Source: Psychromonas marina
GTDB lineage: Bacteria; Pseudomonadota; Gammaproteobacteria; Enterobacterales; Psychromonadaceae
Assembly: GCF_030161115.1 (NCBI RefSeq)
Contig: NZ_BSPQ01000004.1
Coordinates: forward strand, 62,001 to 126,000
Length of the DNA stretch: 64,000 bases
Reading direction: 5' to 3'
In this document: piece after piece, positions 19,827 through 28,128 of the stretch
How positions within the stretch are numbered: position 1 is the stretch's first letter
Layout: each line of letters opens with the position of its first letter
The notes under the pieces: generated by a model
What the model was told of the DNA's origin: nothing
Seen by the model: only the letters and a program-made list of their open reading frames with translations
Database searches by the model: none
Made by a program: the position numbers and the translations under genes

Positions 19827-20807
19827 ATGTCAACAACCGTCGTATGTGCGTTATATCGCTTTGTCGCGCTTGAAAACTATCAAGAAATTCAACAACCTTT
19901 ACTCGATATTATGAATAATAATGAAGTTAAGGGGACACTATTATTAGCCAGTGAAGGTATCAATGGCACCATTGCCGGCAGTCGTTCCGCGATTGATAAT
20001 GTTATTTTTTGGCTCAAATTAGACCCTCGTTTTGAAAACCTCACTACTAAAGAGTCCTTTGATGAGGTTAATCCGTTCTACCGCACTAAGGTAAAACTCA
20101 AAAAAGAGATTGTCACGATGGGGGTTGAGGGCATTGACCCTAACCGTAGTGTTGGCAGTTATGTAAAACCTAAAGATTGGAACGCCTTAATTAGCGACCC
20201 AGATGTTTTATTAGTTGATACTCGAAATGACTATGAAATTAGTATTGGTACCTTTGAAAATGCGGTGGATCCAAAAACAACCAACTTTCGTGAGTTCCCA
20301 CAATACGTAAAAGATAACCTTGATGCGAAGCAGCATAAAAAAGTGGCGATGTTTTGTACAGGGGGCATTCGCTGTGAAAAATCTACTGCCTACTTAAAAG
20401 AGCAGGGATTTGATGAGGTTTATCACTTAGAAGGCGGTGTTTTAAAGTACCTAGAAGAGGTGCCTGAGTCGGAGACCATGTGGAAAGGTGAGTGTTTTGT
20501 GTTTGATAATCGTGTTTCGGTAAATCATCAGTTAGAAAAAGGCACCTACGATCAGTGTCATGGTTGCCGTTTACCGATTACTGAAGAAGATAAAAAATCA
20601 GATAAGTATATGCAGGGCATTAGTTGTCACCACTGTTTTGATAGCATTAGTGACGAGCAAAAACAGCGCTTTAGTGAACGCGAAAAACAGATTCGCCTAG
20701 CGAAGCAGCGTGGTCAGTCTCACCTCGGTTCTGATGCGCTAGTGCAGCTTGAAAATAATCGAGCGAAGAAGAAGGCGCTAAAAGATCAGCAGAGAAAAGG
20801 GCTCTGA
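19827..20807 (+). CDS. trhO: tRNA uridine 5-hydroxylase TrhO (rhodanese family)
   Basis: TrhO (YceA) uses oxygen to hydroxylate U34 of certain tRNAs, the first step to 5-methoxy- and 5-carboxymethoxy-uridine. The 326-residue protein has the UPF0176 N-terminal domain (about 1-100), then a rhodanese domain with the active-site loop '[11 protein letters not shown]' near residue 178 and '[11 protein letters not shown]'. A C-terminal cysteine cluster ('CHGCRLPI', 'CHHC') follows, as in the family. It is a single-gene unit. Confidence 0.93.
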   Translation: MSTTVVCALYRFVALENYQEIQQPLLDIMNNNEVKGTLLLASEGINGTIAGSRSAIDNVIFWLKLDPRFENLTTKESFDEVNPFYRTKVKLKKEIVTMGVEGIDPNRSVGSYVKPKDWNALISDPDVLLVDTRNDYEISIGTFENAVDPKTTNFREFPQYVKDNLDAKQHKKVAMFCTGGIRCEKSTAYLKEQGFDEVYHLEGGVLKYLEEVPESETMWKGECFVFDNRVSVNHQLEKGTYDQCHGCRLPITEEDKKSDKYMQGISCHHCFDSISDEQKQRFSEREKQIRLAKQRGQSHLGSDALVQLENNRAKKKALKDQQRKGL

Positions 20808-20870
20808 TATTACTTTAATGTTGATAAACAAGTTCTCTGCAGTTACTGGAGAGGACTTTAGTCTTTAGCG

Positions 20871-21374
20871 CTAACCATTAATGGCATAGATCGCGACGTG
20901 TATTTTACGATTATAGAGCAGCTCTTTTTCTATTGTTAAACCAACTTTCTCAGCAACCCGTACCGACCCGATATTGTCCTTATCGATAATTGAAATTAAG
21001 CGTGTTAATCCCATCTCTTGAAAAGCATATTCTTTCATTGCGATAGCGGCTTCAGTCGCTAATCCCTTTCCCCACTGAGATTTTAATAATCGATAACCTA
21101 GCTCCACTTCTTCAATACCATTAATTGTTTGCATATAAAATCCACAGTATCCAATCAGTAATTCCGTTTCTTTATCTAAAACGGCGAGTAAGCTAGGCCG
21201 ATTTTGTTCTGTTTGTTTGATGCAGTTTGCAATGAATTCAATGGTTTTTTGTTTACTATAGGGGCCGTTTAATGAAAACCGCATCACATCAGGATCACTG
21301 AATAATTGATAGCTAACCTCAAAATCAGTAACAGCAACTGGGCGTAAAATAAGTCTGGGTGTGATGATTTTCAT
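20871..21374 (-). CDS. GNAT N-acetyltransferase (RimJ/RimL-like)
   Basis: The 167-residue protein belongs to the GNAT acetyltransferase family that uses acetyl-CoA. The opening 'TPRLILRPV' and the acetyl-CoA loop near 'LKSQWGKGLATEAAIAMKEYA' are typical of the RimJ/RimL branch. The substrate cannot be inferred. It lies 8 nt downstream of a periplasmic binding-protein-like gene on the same strand, so the two are probably co-transcribed by chance or a weak operon. Confidence 0.88.
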   Translation of the reverse strand: MKIITPRLILRPVAVTDFEVSYQLFSDPDVMRFSLNGPYSKQKTIEFIANCIKQTEQNRPSLLAVLDKETELLIGYCGFYMQTINGIEEVELGYRLLKSQWGKGLATEAAIAMKEYAFQEMGLTRLISIIDKDNIGSVRVAEKVGLTIEKELLYNRKIHVAIYAING

Positions 21375-21382
21375 AGTAAAAT

Positions 21383-22135
21383 TTACTGCTTTAGATGTGA
21401 TTGGTTATTATATTTAGTGCTTAAACGCTTCAGTGTATCCTCGCGCTGCATCGCCAAAAAGCTCGCCTTTAACTTTTTTACATCCATATTGTTGTGGCTT
21501 TTTTTAGAAATTTGTATCCAAGGTGTTCGCGAGTCAACCACTAAAGGTTCACCAAATAAAATTTCTTTATCATTAAGGTAAAGTGCTGATCGGAGAATTG
21601 GATCAAGAGCGCCAATAATGGCATCTGCTCTCCCTGCTGCTAGCATTTTCACACCTTGTGCATAATTGTTTATCGGATATTTTATGATACTTACGTTGTT
21701 ATCTATCTCATCACTGAATTTGGCACCGCGTAAATAAGCAATTTTTTTATTCGTTAAACTTTCTATATTAGTGAAGTTATTGCCCTGTAGACCCATCACA
21801 ACGGTTTTTATAGAAGGTAGCGGTGCAATATATTCAACGTACTCTTCTAGTTCTGGATAGCGAAACATAATCGTCAGGTCAATGACGCCAAACTTCATCT
21901 CTTTGATAATGCGTGCGTAGGGAGCAACTCTATTTTGTGGGGCGTAACCTGCGCCACTAACAAGGATATTAGCCATCTCATAGTAGATGCCACTTAACTC
22001 CGCTTGTGTATTGATACCATAAGGAGGGAAGCCAATAGTGCGGATCTCAATATTATCACCGGATGCATTTACAGAAAAAGCTGAGCATAAAAGTAGTGGT
22101 AATAAGCTTATAAGCATTAGCTTTTTAAGTCGCAT
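21383..22135 (-). CDS. periplasmic solute-binding-like protein (SBP_bac_3)
   Basis: This 250-residue protein has a clear signal peptide (residues 1-24, ending VNA) and the bilobed pattern of family 3 amino-acid-binding proteins: 'GFPPYGINTQAELSGIYYEMANIL' at the N-terminal lobe and 'YAQGVKMLAAGRADAIIGAL' at the second. There are no ABC permease or ATPase genes nearby, so it may be an orphan receptor rather than a transporter component. Start ATG 22135 is well placed by the signal peptide. Confidence 0.85.
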   Translation of the reverse strand: MRLKKLMLISLLPLLLCSAFSVNASGDNIEIRTIGFPPYGINTQAELSGIYYEMANILVSGAGYAPQNRVAPYARIIKEMKFGVIDLTIMFRYPELEEYVEYIAPLPSIKTVVMGLQGNNFTNIESLTNKKIAYLRGAKFSDEIDNNVSIIKYPINNYAQGVKMLAAGRADAIIGALDPILRSALYLNDKEILFGEPLVVDSRTPWIQISKKSHNNMDVKKLKASFLAMQREDTLKRLSTKYNNQSHLKQ

Positions 22136-22254
22136 TTGTTATCCATTCTGGGTGACTGGTCAGTGAGAGGTAAATGATACCATATCTAATAACGCTATGA
22201 TTTTAAGTCAATTGTTTTTATCATATTGATCAATCGTTAAAATTTATTTTGTTA

Positions 22255-23157
22255 TTAAAAGCATTGCCCAATGGCTAAATAGTGCTTCCTGATATGTTCA
22301 ATCAATAAACGAATTTTGAGAGGAGGCTGACGAGTGAAGGGGTAAACAGCGTATATACCTAGTTTTTTTCCGACCCGATCAGGAAAAATATCGACTAAGT
22401 CTCCGTTTAAAAAGTCTTGGTAAACTAAGCAGCGTGGGACATAAGCTAAACCAAAGCCGCCTAATGCCGCTTTGCGTAACGCGCCAGCATTATTGGTTGA
22501 AAAGTTACCGGCTACTTTGACAATATAGTTGCCATTATCTCCTTTGAACTCCCACTCAGATGCACCGGTTGTTTGATAGGCGTATTGTAGGCAATTATGG
22601 TTGATCAACTCTTCAGGTTGTAGTGGTTTGCCATGCTTCTTTATATAACTGGGAGCAGCACAAATAACCCATTGAGAATCGATAATATGACGTGCAATTA
22701 AATTAGAGTCTCCCAAGTAGCCTGTTCGTATTACCAAGTCATAACCATCCTCAACCAAGTCAACAAATGAGTTCTTGAGAGACATGTCGATCGTTAATCC
22801 TGGGTGCAGACTACAAAATTCAGCCACTGCATTTGCTAATAACAGGTCACCGGAGATAGTGGGTACCGACATTTTTAAGTGCCCCGTCACACTTTCTGCG
22901 TAGCCATAAACCGCATCAATCGCTTCAGCAGAGGCCTGCTTCACACTTTTAGCCCCTTGATAAAGTACTTTTCCCGCTTCGCTCAGGGTTAATTTTCGTG
23001 TTGTTCGATACAAAAGTTGCACACCAAGGTCAGCCTCTAATCGTGCAATTCGTTTACTAACCACTGAATTTGTAAGGGAATTAACCTCTGCCACTTTACT
23101 AAAAGACCCATATTCAACTACTTGAGCAAACAGGATCAGGTCGTCTGTCTTTGCCAT
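22255..23157 (-). CDS. LysR-type transcriptional regulator next to lactate genes
   Basis: The 300-residue protein has the N-terminal winged helix-turn-helix of LysR regulators (about residues 1-60, 'SFSKVAEVNSLTNSVVSKRIARLEADLG') and a C-terminal effector-binding domain. It is divergent from lldP across a 205-nt gap that holds a perfect inverted repeat, so it is a candidate regulator of the lactate locus and of itself. GntR-type LldR, the usual regulator in E. coli, was not found in this window. Confidence 0.9.
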   Translation of the reverse strand: MAKTDDLILFAQVVEYGSFSKVAEVNSLTNSVVSKRIARLEADLGVQLLYRTTRKLTLSEAGKVLYQGAKSVKQASAEAIDAVYGYAESVTGHLKMSVPTISGDLLLANAVAEFCSLHPGLTIDMSLKNSFVDLVEDGYDLVIRTGYLGDSNLIARHIIDSQWVICAAPSYIKKHGKPLQPEELINHNCLQYAYQTTGASEWEFKGDNGNYIVKVAGNFSTNNAGALRKAALGGFGLAYVPRCLVYQDFLNGDLVDIFPDRVGKKLGIYAVYPFTRQPPLKIRLLIEHIRKHYLAIGQCF

Positions 23158-23173
23158 GATTAATCAACTTTTG

Positions 23174-23196
23174 GAAATAATGTTATTCATTATTTC
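23174..23196. promoter_or_regulatory. perfect inverted repeat, candidate operator of the LysR regulator
   Basis: GAAATAATG is repeated in inverted form as CATTATTTC with a 5-nt spacer. It lies 17 nt before the regulator start codon, a standard position for LysR autoregulatory sites, and 167 nt before lldP. Confidence 0.5.
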
Positions 23197-23362
23197 TCTA
23201 TATCGATAAAAAAGAAAGGAGTATCGTCACACTCCATTAACAACTCGATAACAAATTAAAGGGGCTTTAATTAAGACCCGTAATAAATATCGACAATGAA
23301 CTTCACTCTGTTTTAAGCACACTTAGCTAAGCCAACAAGCGATAGCAAGCAAGGAAAATAAT

Positions 23363-25069
23363 ATGAATGATACTCTACTCGCGTTAATCGCATTCTCACC
23401 GATAGTGGTCGCCGCTGTTTTATTGGTTGGTCTTAACTGGCCTGCAAAACGTGCCATGCCAGTGGCCTTTGTAATGACCGTTATTATCGCTCTTTTTGCG
23501 TGGGATATGTCCGTAACACGTATTGTCGCTTCATCGTTACAGGGGTTAACCATTACGGTGGCAGTATTGTGGATCGTATTTGGTGCAATTTTTTTATTGA
23601 ATACCTTAAAGCATACTGGGGCTATCTCAGTTATCCGTAATGGCTTCATCGACATATCCGCCGACCGTAGAATCCAAGCCATTATTATCGCTTGGTGCTT
23701 TGGCTCATTTATTGAAGGAGCATCTGGTTTTGGTACGCCTGCAGCGATTGCTGCACCGTTATTAGTGGCTATCGGTTTTCCTGCATTGGCCGCAGTGGTC
23801 ATGGGCATGATGATTCAATCGACACCTGTTTCATTTGGTGCTGTCGGAACCCCTATTATTGTTGGTGTGAATAGAGGACTTGATACCCATAATATTTCTG
23901 AGGTACTGGTTGCAGGTGGTTCGACGTGGGAGATCTATCTGCAAGAGATCACCAGCAATGTTGCGGTGATTCATGCGGTGGTTGGTACGTTTATTCCGGT
24001 ATTAATGGCGATGATGCTGACGCGCTTCTTTGGAAACAAAAAAAGTTGGACAGAGGGGTTAGATATCTTACCTTTTGCTATTTTCGCTGGGCTTGCATTT
24101 ACTGTTCCTTATGCCTTAACCGGTGTGTTTCTTGGTGCAGAGTTCCCCTCGTTAATTGGTGGTTTAGTGAGTCTTGCAATTGTCGTAACTGCGGCTAAAA
24201 AAGGTTTCTTAGTACCTAAAACTACTTGGGACTTTGACAGTGAAGATAAATGGCCGAAGGAGTGGTTCGGTTCACTAAAAATGGATTTAAAAACAGAGCA
24301 GAAAAGTAAAATGGGCCTTACGCTTGCTTGGACACCCTACCTGTTATTAGCCATCGTGCTTGTTGCTAGCCGTGTTAGCCCTGAATTTAAAGGTTTCTTA
24401 AAAAGCTTTAGCCTGTCATTTAGTAACATTTTAGGAGAGGTGGGTGTGAGTTCAGCGATCCAGCCTCTTTATCTACCTGGCGGCATTTTGGTTTTTGTTG
24501 CGTTACTTGCAGTGCTATTACAAGCGCGCAGCCTCAAGCCCTTAGGCAATGCCTTTAAAGAATCAAGTAAAACACTGATAGGTGCAGGTTTTGTTCTGGT
24601 ATTTGCCATTCCAATGGTGCGTATCTTTATCAACTCAGGTGTTAATGGTGCTGATTTAGCAAGTATGCCGGTCACCACTGCGCATTTTGCAGCAGGTATA
24701 GTTGGTGATCTGTTCCCTGCGTTAAGCGCTTCGATTGGTGCATTAGGTGCATTTATTGCAGGCTCTAATACGGTTTCAAATATGATGTTCAGTCAGTTTC
24801 AGTTTGAAGTAGCACAAACCATCGGTGTCTCTAGTGCCGCGGTTGTTTCTCTGCAAGCAGTTGGAGCTGCTGCCGGTAATATGATTGCCATTCATAACGT
24901 AGTCGCTGCATCAGCAACCGTTGGTTTACTTGGGCGAGAGGGTATCACCCTTCGTAAAACGGTGATCCCTACATTCTATTATGTTGTTGCGACAGGCATT
25001 ATTGGTTTAGTGATTATTTATGGTTTTAATATCAGCGATAGCCTAATCGTCGCGCAAGGTACGAAATAA
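23363..25069 (+). CDS. lldP: L-lactate permease
   Basis: LldP imports L- and D-lactate and glycolate by proton symport across the inner membrane. The 568-residue protein has about 12-14 hydrophobic helices and the family motifs '[22 protein letters not shown]' and '[17 protein letters not shown]'. AGGAAAAT is placed before the ATG. It is the first gene of the lactate locus, with lldE starting 164 nt later; the gap has a weak hairpin but no strong terminator, so readthrough is possible. Confidence 0.94.
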   Translation: MNDTLLALIAFSPIVVAAVLLVGLNWPAKRAMPVAFVMTVIIALFAWDMSVTRIVASSLQGLTITVAVLWIVFGAIFLLNTLKHTGAISVIRNGFIDISADRRIQAIIIAWCFGSFIEGASGFGTPAAIAAPLLVAIGFPALAAVVMGMMIQSTPVSFGAVGTPIIVGVNRGLDTHNISEVLVAGGSTWEIYLQEITSNVAVIHAVVGTFIPVLMAMMLTRFFGNKKSWTEGLDILPFAIFAGLAFTVPYALTGVFLGAEFPSLIGGLVSLAIVVTAAKKGFLVPKTTWDFDSEDKWPKEWFGSLKMDLKTEQKSKMGLTLAWTPYLLLAIVLVASRVSPEFKGFLKSFSLSFSNILGEVGVSSAIQPLYLPGGILVFVALLAVLLQARSLKPLGNAFKESSKTLIGAGFVLVFAIPMVRIFINSGVNGADLASMPVTTAHFAAGIVGDLFPALSASIGALGAFIAGSNTVSNMMFSQFQFEVAQTIGVSSAAVVSLQAVGAAAGNMIAIHNVVAASATVGLLGREGITLRKTVIPTFYYVVATGIIGLVIIYGFNISDSLIVAQGTK

Positions 25070-25088
25070 ATATAATTGCAGCAACGGT

Positions 25089-25104
25089 TTAGGCATTAAG
25101 CCTA
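25089..25104 (+). other. short stem-loop after lldP
   Basis: TTAGGC is followed by a 5-nt loop and GCCTA, within an outer pairing GCAAC/GTTGC (25081-25085, 25112-25116). There is no U-run, so it is not a standard terminator; it may separate lldP from lldE at the mRNA level. Confidence 0.3.
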
Positions 25105-25233
25105 GGTCGGTGTTGCGCTGAAATAAGCCTTATTTTCCTATTCAGTTCATATAATTGTCATCTCATCATTAACGACACAATAAACAGAGATAGACTGAAA
25201 GAGCGACCACAATAGCAGTAAAGGAGAACAGTA

Positions 25234-25986
25234 ATGCGTATCTACCCTGCAAAACCATCTAAAGTCTATTTTTATGCCACCTGTCTTGTTGATATGTTTG
25301 ATCCACAGGCGGGCCTTGATGCGATAACACTACTCGAGCAGCAAGGTATTGAAGTGATTTTTGTTGAGAAACAAACCTGTTGTGGTCAACCTGCCTATAG
25401 CTCTGGGTATGACAAACAAGCTAAACAGGTTGCGCAAAGCCAGATTGACCTGTTCCCTGAAAATTGGCCAGTGGTGGTATTGTCGGGATCCTGTGGGGGC
25501 ATGATGCATCATCATTATCGCCGTTTATTCAAAGGTGATAGCAATCAAGCGATGGTAGATACGTTCTGCGATCGGGTTTTTGAATTAACCGAGTTTCTGG
25601 TTAATGTCTGCAGGGCGAGCTTAATTGATCAAGGCGATAAAAGTGTGGTGGTGATGCATACCTCCTGTGCCGCGCGTCGTGAAATGAACGTACATCTTAC
25701 CGCGACACAACTGCTTGAGCAGCTTGATAACGTAGAGATTCGAGAACAAGCTTATGAGAGTGAATGTTGTGGTTTTGGAGGCACTTTTGCGGTGCGCCAT
25801 CCTGATATCAGCCAATCGATGGTGGAAGATAAAACCCAACACCTTTGTGCTACCGAGGCCACTGAGCTGGTCAGTGCTGATTGGGGCTGTTTACTTAATA
25901 TTAATGGTGCGTTGGAGTATCAGAATAAAGCGTTACGTGGCGTACACCTTGCGAGCTTTTTATTGGCGCGTACCGGAGGACAATAG
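25234..25986 (+). CDS. lldE: L-lactate utilisation protein LldE (CCG domain)
   Basis: LldE is one of three subunits (LldEFG/LutABC) of a NAD-independent L-lactate dehydrogenase. The 250-residue protein has two cysteine-rich domains: CCG motifs 'QTCCGQPAYSSGY' and 'ESECCGFGGTFAV', which ligate a Fe-S cofactor. AAAGGAG lies 7 nt before ATG. lldF begins one base after its stop, so they are coupled. Confidence 0.93.
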   Translation: MRIYPAKPSKVYFYATCLVDMFDPQAGLDAITLLEQQGIEVIFVEKQTCCGQPAYSSGYDKQAKQVAQSQIDLFPENWPVVVLSGSCGGMMHHHYRRLFKGDSNQAMVDTFCDRVFELTEFLVNVCRASLIDQGDKSVVVMHTSCAARREMNVHLTATQLLEQLDNVEIREQAYESECCGFGGTFAVRHPDISQSMVEDKTQHLCATEATELVSADWGCLLNINGALEYQNKALRGVHLASFLLARTGGQ

Positions 25987-25987
25987 A

Positions 25988-27463
25988 ATGAGTCAATCTG
26001 ACAGCAATTCATTGAACAACGGCGTTCACATTCAACCGCTCGCCCCTGAGCATTTTCATCAGCAAGCAAAAGCAGCACTCGCTGATCCTCAACTGCGTCA
26101 AAACTTTCGTGGCGCGATGGATTATTTAAAAGATAAACGCAAACTCGCGTTCTCTGATGTGGCGGAAGAGAAACATATTCGCAATTTATCCGAAGCGATT
26201 CGCCAACGTTGCTTAAGTAAGTTACCCGATCTATTAGAGCAACTTGAAAGCAATTGCATCAATAATGGCATTCAAGTGCATTGGGCTGAGGACGCCATAC
26301 AAGCTAATCAGATTATTGCAGATATCGCACAGCGTCATAACGCCAAAGAGATCATCAAAGGTAAATCGATGGTCAGTGAAGAGATTGAACTTAACCATGA
26401 GATGGCAAAACTTGGTATCAACTGTTTAGAAAGTGATATGGGCGAATATATCGTGCAGCTCGATGGTGATAAACCCTCCCATATCATCATGCCTGCCATT
26501 CATAAAAACAAACAGGAGGTGAGTGATACTTTTGCCGCACACCTTGATAATTTCACGCCTACGATTGATGTTGATGAACTGATTCAAACCGGTCGTAGTC
26601 GTTTGCGTCAAAAGTTTCAGGACGCTGATATCGGGCTGTCTGGGGTTAACTTTGCGGTCGCAGAAACAGGCACATTATGCTTGGTAGAGAACGAAGGTAA
26701 TGGTCGCATGTGCACTACCGTACCTGATGTACATATCGCGATTACGGGTATCGAGAAAGTGGTTGAGTTTTTAACCGATGTGCCACCGCTTTATAGTGCC
26801 TTAACGCGCTCTGCAACGGGGCAAGCGATCACCACCTACTTCAATATGATCACTTCACCGCGTCGTGAAGGCGAGTTAGATGGGCCTCAAGAGGTGCATT
26901 TGGTATTGCTTGATAATGGCCGCACACAAGCATTTCAGGATGAAGAGATGCGTAAAACGTTGCAGTGTATTCGTTGCGGTGCTTGCATGAATCATTGCCC
27001 TGTTTATACCCGTATTGGCGGACATGCCTACGGTACGGTTTATCCGGGGCCGATTGGTAAAATAATCTCGCCGCATATGATGGGGCTAGAGAAAACCAAA
27101 GATCTAGTGACCGCATCGAGTTTATGCGGTGCCTGTGGCGAAGTCTGTCCGGTGAAAATACCGATTCCAGAGATGTTACAACGCTTACGTAATGAAGCGA
27201 AAAATCCAGCAACAGCAGCGCATCCTGAGATAAAAGGGCAAGCATCGGCGGCAAGTAAAACAGAAATGTTAGCGATGAAAAGTTTTGCTTATGCGGCGAC
27301 TCATCCCGCTATTTATCACTTGGGCAGTTGGTCAGCGACCAAAGTCAGAGGATTAATACCGAGCAAGTTAGGGGCTTGGACGCAGTGCCGAAGTGCGCCA
27401 AAACCGGCGAGTAAAACCTTGCATCAATTACTCAAGGCAAGTCATAAAAAGGATCAATCATGA
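25988..27463 (+). CDS. lldF: L-lactate utilisation protein LldF (Fe-S)
   Basis: LldF carries the [4Fe-4S] clusters of the LldEFG L-lactate dehydrogenase. The 491-residue protein has an N-terminal LUD domain (about residues 55-290) and two ferredoxin motifs near the C-terminus, 'CIRCGACMNHCP' and 'CGACGEVCP'. I chose ATG 25988 (GGAGG 9 nt upstream); the in-frame ORF extends far into lldE but that extension is a shadow. Its stop overlaps the lldG start by four bases. Confidence 0.93.
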   Translation: MSQSDSNSLNNGVHIQPLAPEHFHQQAKAALADPQLRQNFRGAMDYLKDKRKLAFSDVAEEKHIRNLSEAIRQRCLSKLPDLLEQLESNCINNGIQVHWAEDAIQANQIIADIAQRHNAKEIIKGKSMVSEEIELNHEMAKLGINCLESDMGEYIVQLDGDKPSHIIMPAIHKNKQEVSDTFAAHLDNFTPTIDVDELIQTGRSRLRQKFQDADIGLSGVNFAVAETGTLCLVENEGNGRMCTTVPDVHIAITGIEKVVEFLTDVPPLYSALTRSATGQAITTYFNMITSPRREGELDGPQEVHLVLLDNGRTQAFQDEEMRKTLQCIRCGACMNHCPVYTRIGGHAYGTVYPGPIGKIISPHMMGLEKTKDLVTASSLCGACGEVCPVKIPIPEMLQRLRNEAKNPATAAHPEIKGQASAASKTEMLAMKSFAYAATHPAIYHLGSWSATKVRGLIPSKLGAWTQCRSAPKPASKTLHQLLKASHKKDQS

Positions 27464-28128
27464 GCAGTTCAAGAGAGGCTATTTTCGCGCGTCTTCGTGA
27501 TGCGAATCCTAAAGTGAAAACAATGGAAACGATCGCTTATCAACCTTGGGTAAGCAACGAAACAGAGGTGTTAAAAACACGTTTTATTGACGGCTTGAGC
27601 GCCAGCCATGCCGAGGTGCTAACAACTAATAGGCATGCATTAAACGAGACGCTTAAAACGCTTATTATCGAAAAACAGTTTGCTCGGATTGCGATCGGTA
27701 CGGGTGGGGATTTACATAGCGAGATTGTGAAAGCGATTAGCCTAGTGCAAATCACTCACCCCTTAAATATCTTACAATTTGATGTTGATTTTGCGCAATG
27801 TAAGTCACAACTATTTAATGACATTGATGCGGGTATTACCCATTGTCGAGTAGGAATTGCTGACACGGGTACTTTAGTATTATGGCCTGATAATACCGAG
27901 CCGAGAACACTATCATTAATCCCACCCGCGCATATCGCGTTAATCAAACGCTCAACAATTGTCAGTAATTTTGCGGAGTTGATGGTAACAGAGGCGTGGC
28001 AAAATAAGATGCCAACCAACATCGTTTTGGTCTCAGGCCCCTCTAAAACCGCCGATATACAACAAACACTCGCCTATGGTGCGCATGGTCCTAGCCAGCT
28101 AGTTGTCATTTTAATTGAGGATATGTAA
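27460..28128 (+). CDS. lldG: L-lactate utilisation protein LldG (LUD domain)
   Basis: LldG is the third subunit of the L-lactate dehydrogenase complex. Its 222 residues form a LUD fold with 'GVGIADTGTLVLWPDN'-like sequence and a Gly-rich loop typical of LutC. It overlaps lldF by four bases and its stop shares a base with the start of the next gene. This arrangement means the L- and D-lactate enzymes are made from the same message. Confidence 0.92.
   Translation: MSSSREAIFARLRDANPKVKTMETIAYQPWVSNETEVLKTRFIDGLSASHAEVLTTNRHALNETLKTLIIEKQFARIAIGTGGDLHSEIVKAISLVQITHPLNILQFDVDFAQCKSQLFNDIDAGITHCRVGIADTGTLVLWPDNTEPRTLSLIPPAHIALIKRSTIVSNFAELMVTEAWQNKMPTNIVLVSGPSKTADIQQTLAYGAHGPSQLVVILIEDM

Noticed and set aside
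20831-20860. Imperfect stem after trhO as a terminator
   Set aside because: Two mismatches and no U-run; too weak to call.
23323-23808. 161-codon antisense frame within lldP
   Set aside because: Mirror of the well-supported lldP coding sequence.
25754-25987. Upstream extension of lldF into lldE
   Set aside because: The extension overlaps lldE in another frame; the strong site before ATG 25988 sets the start.
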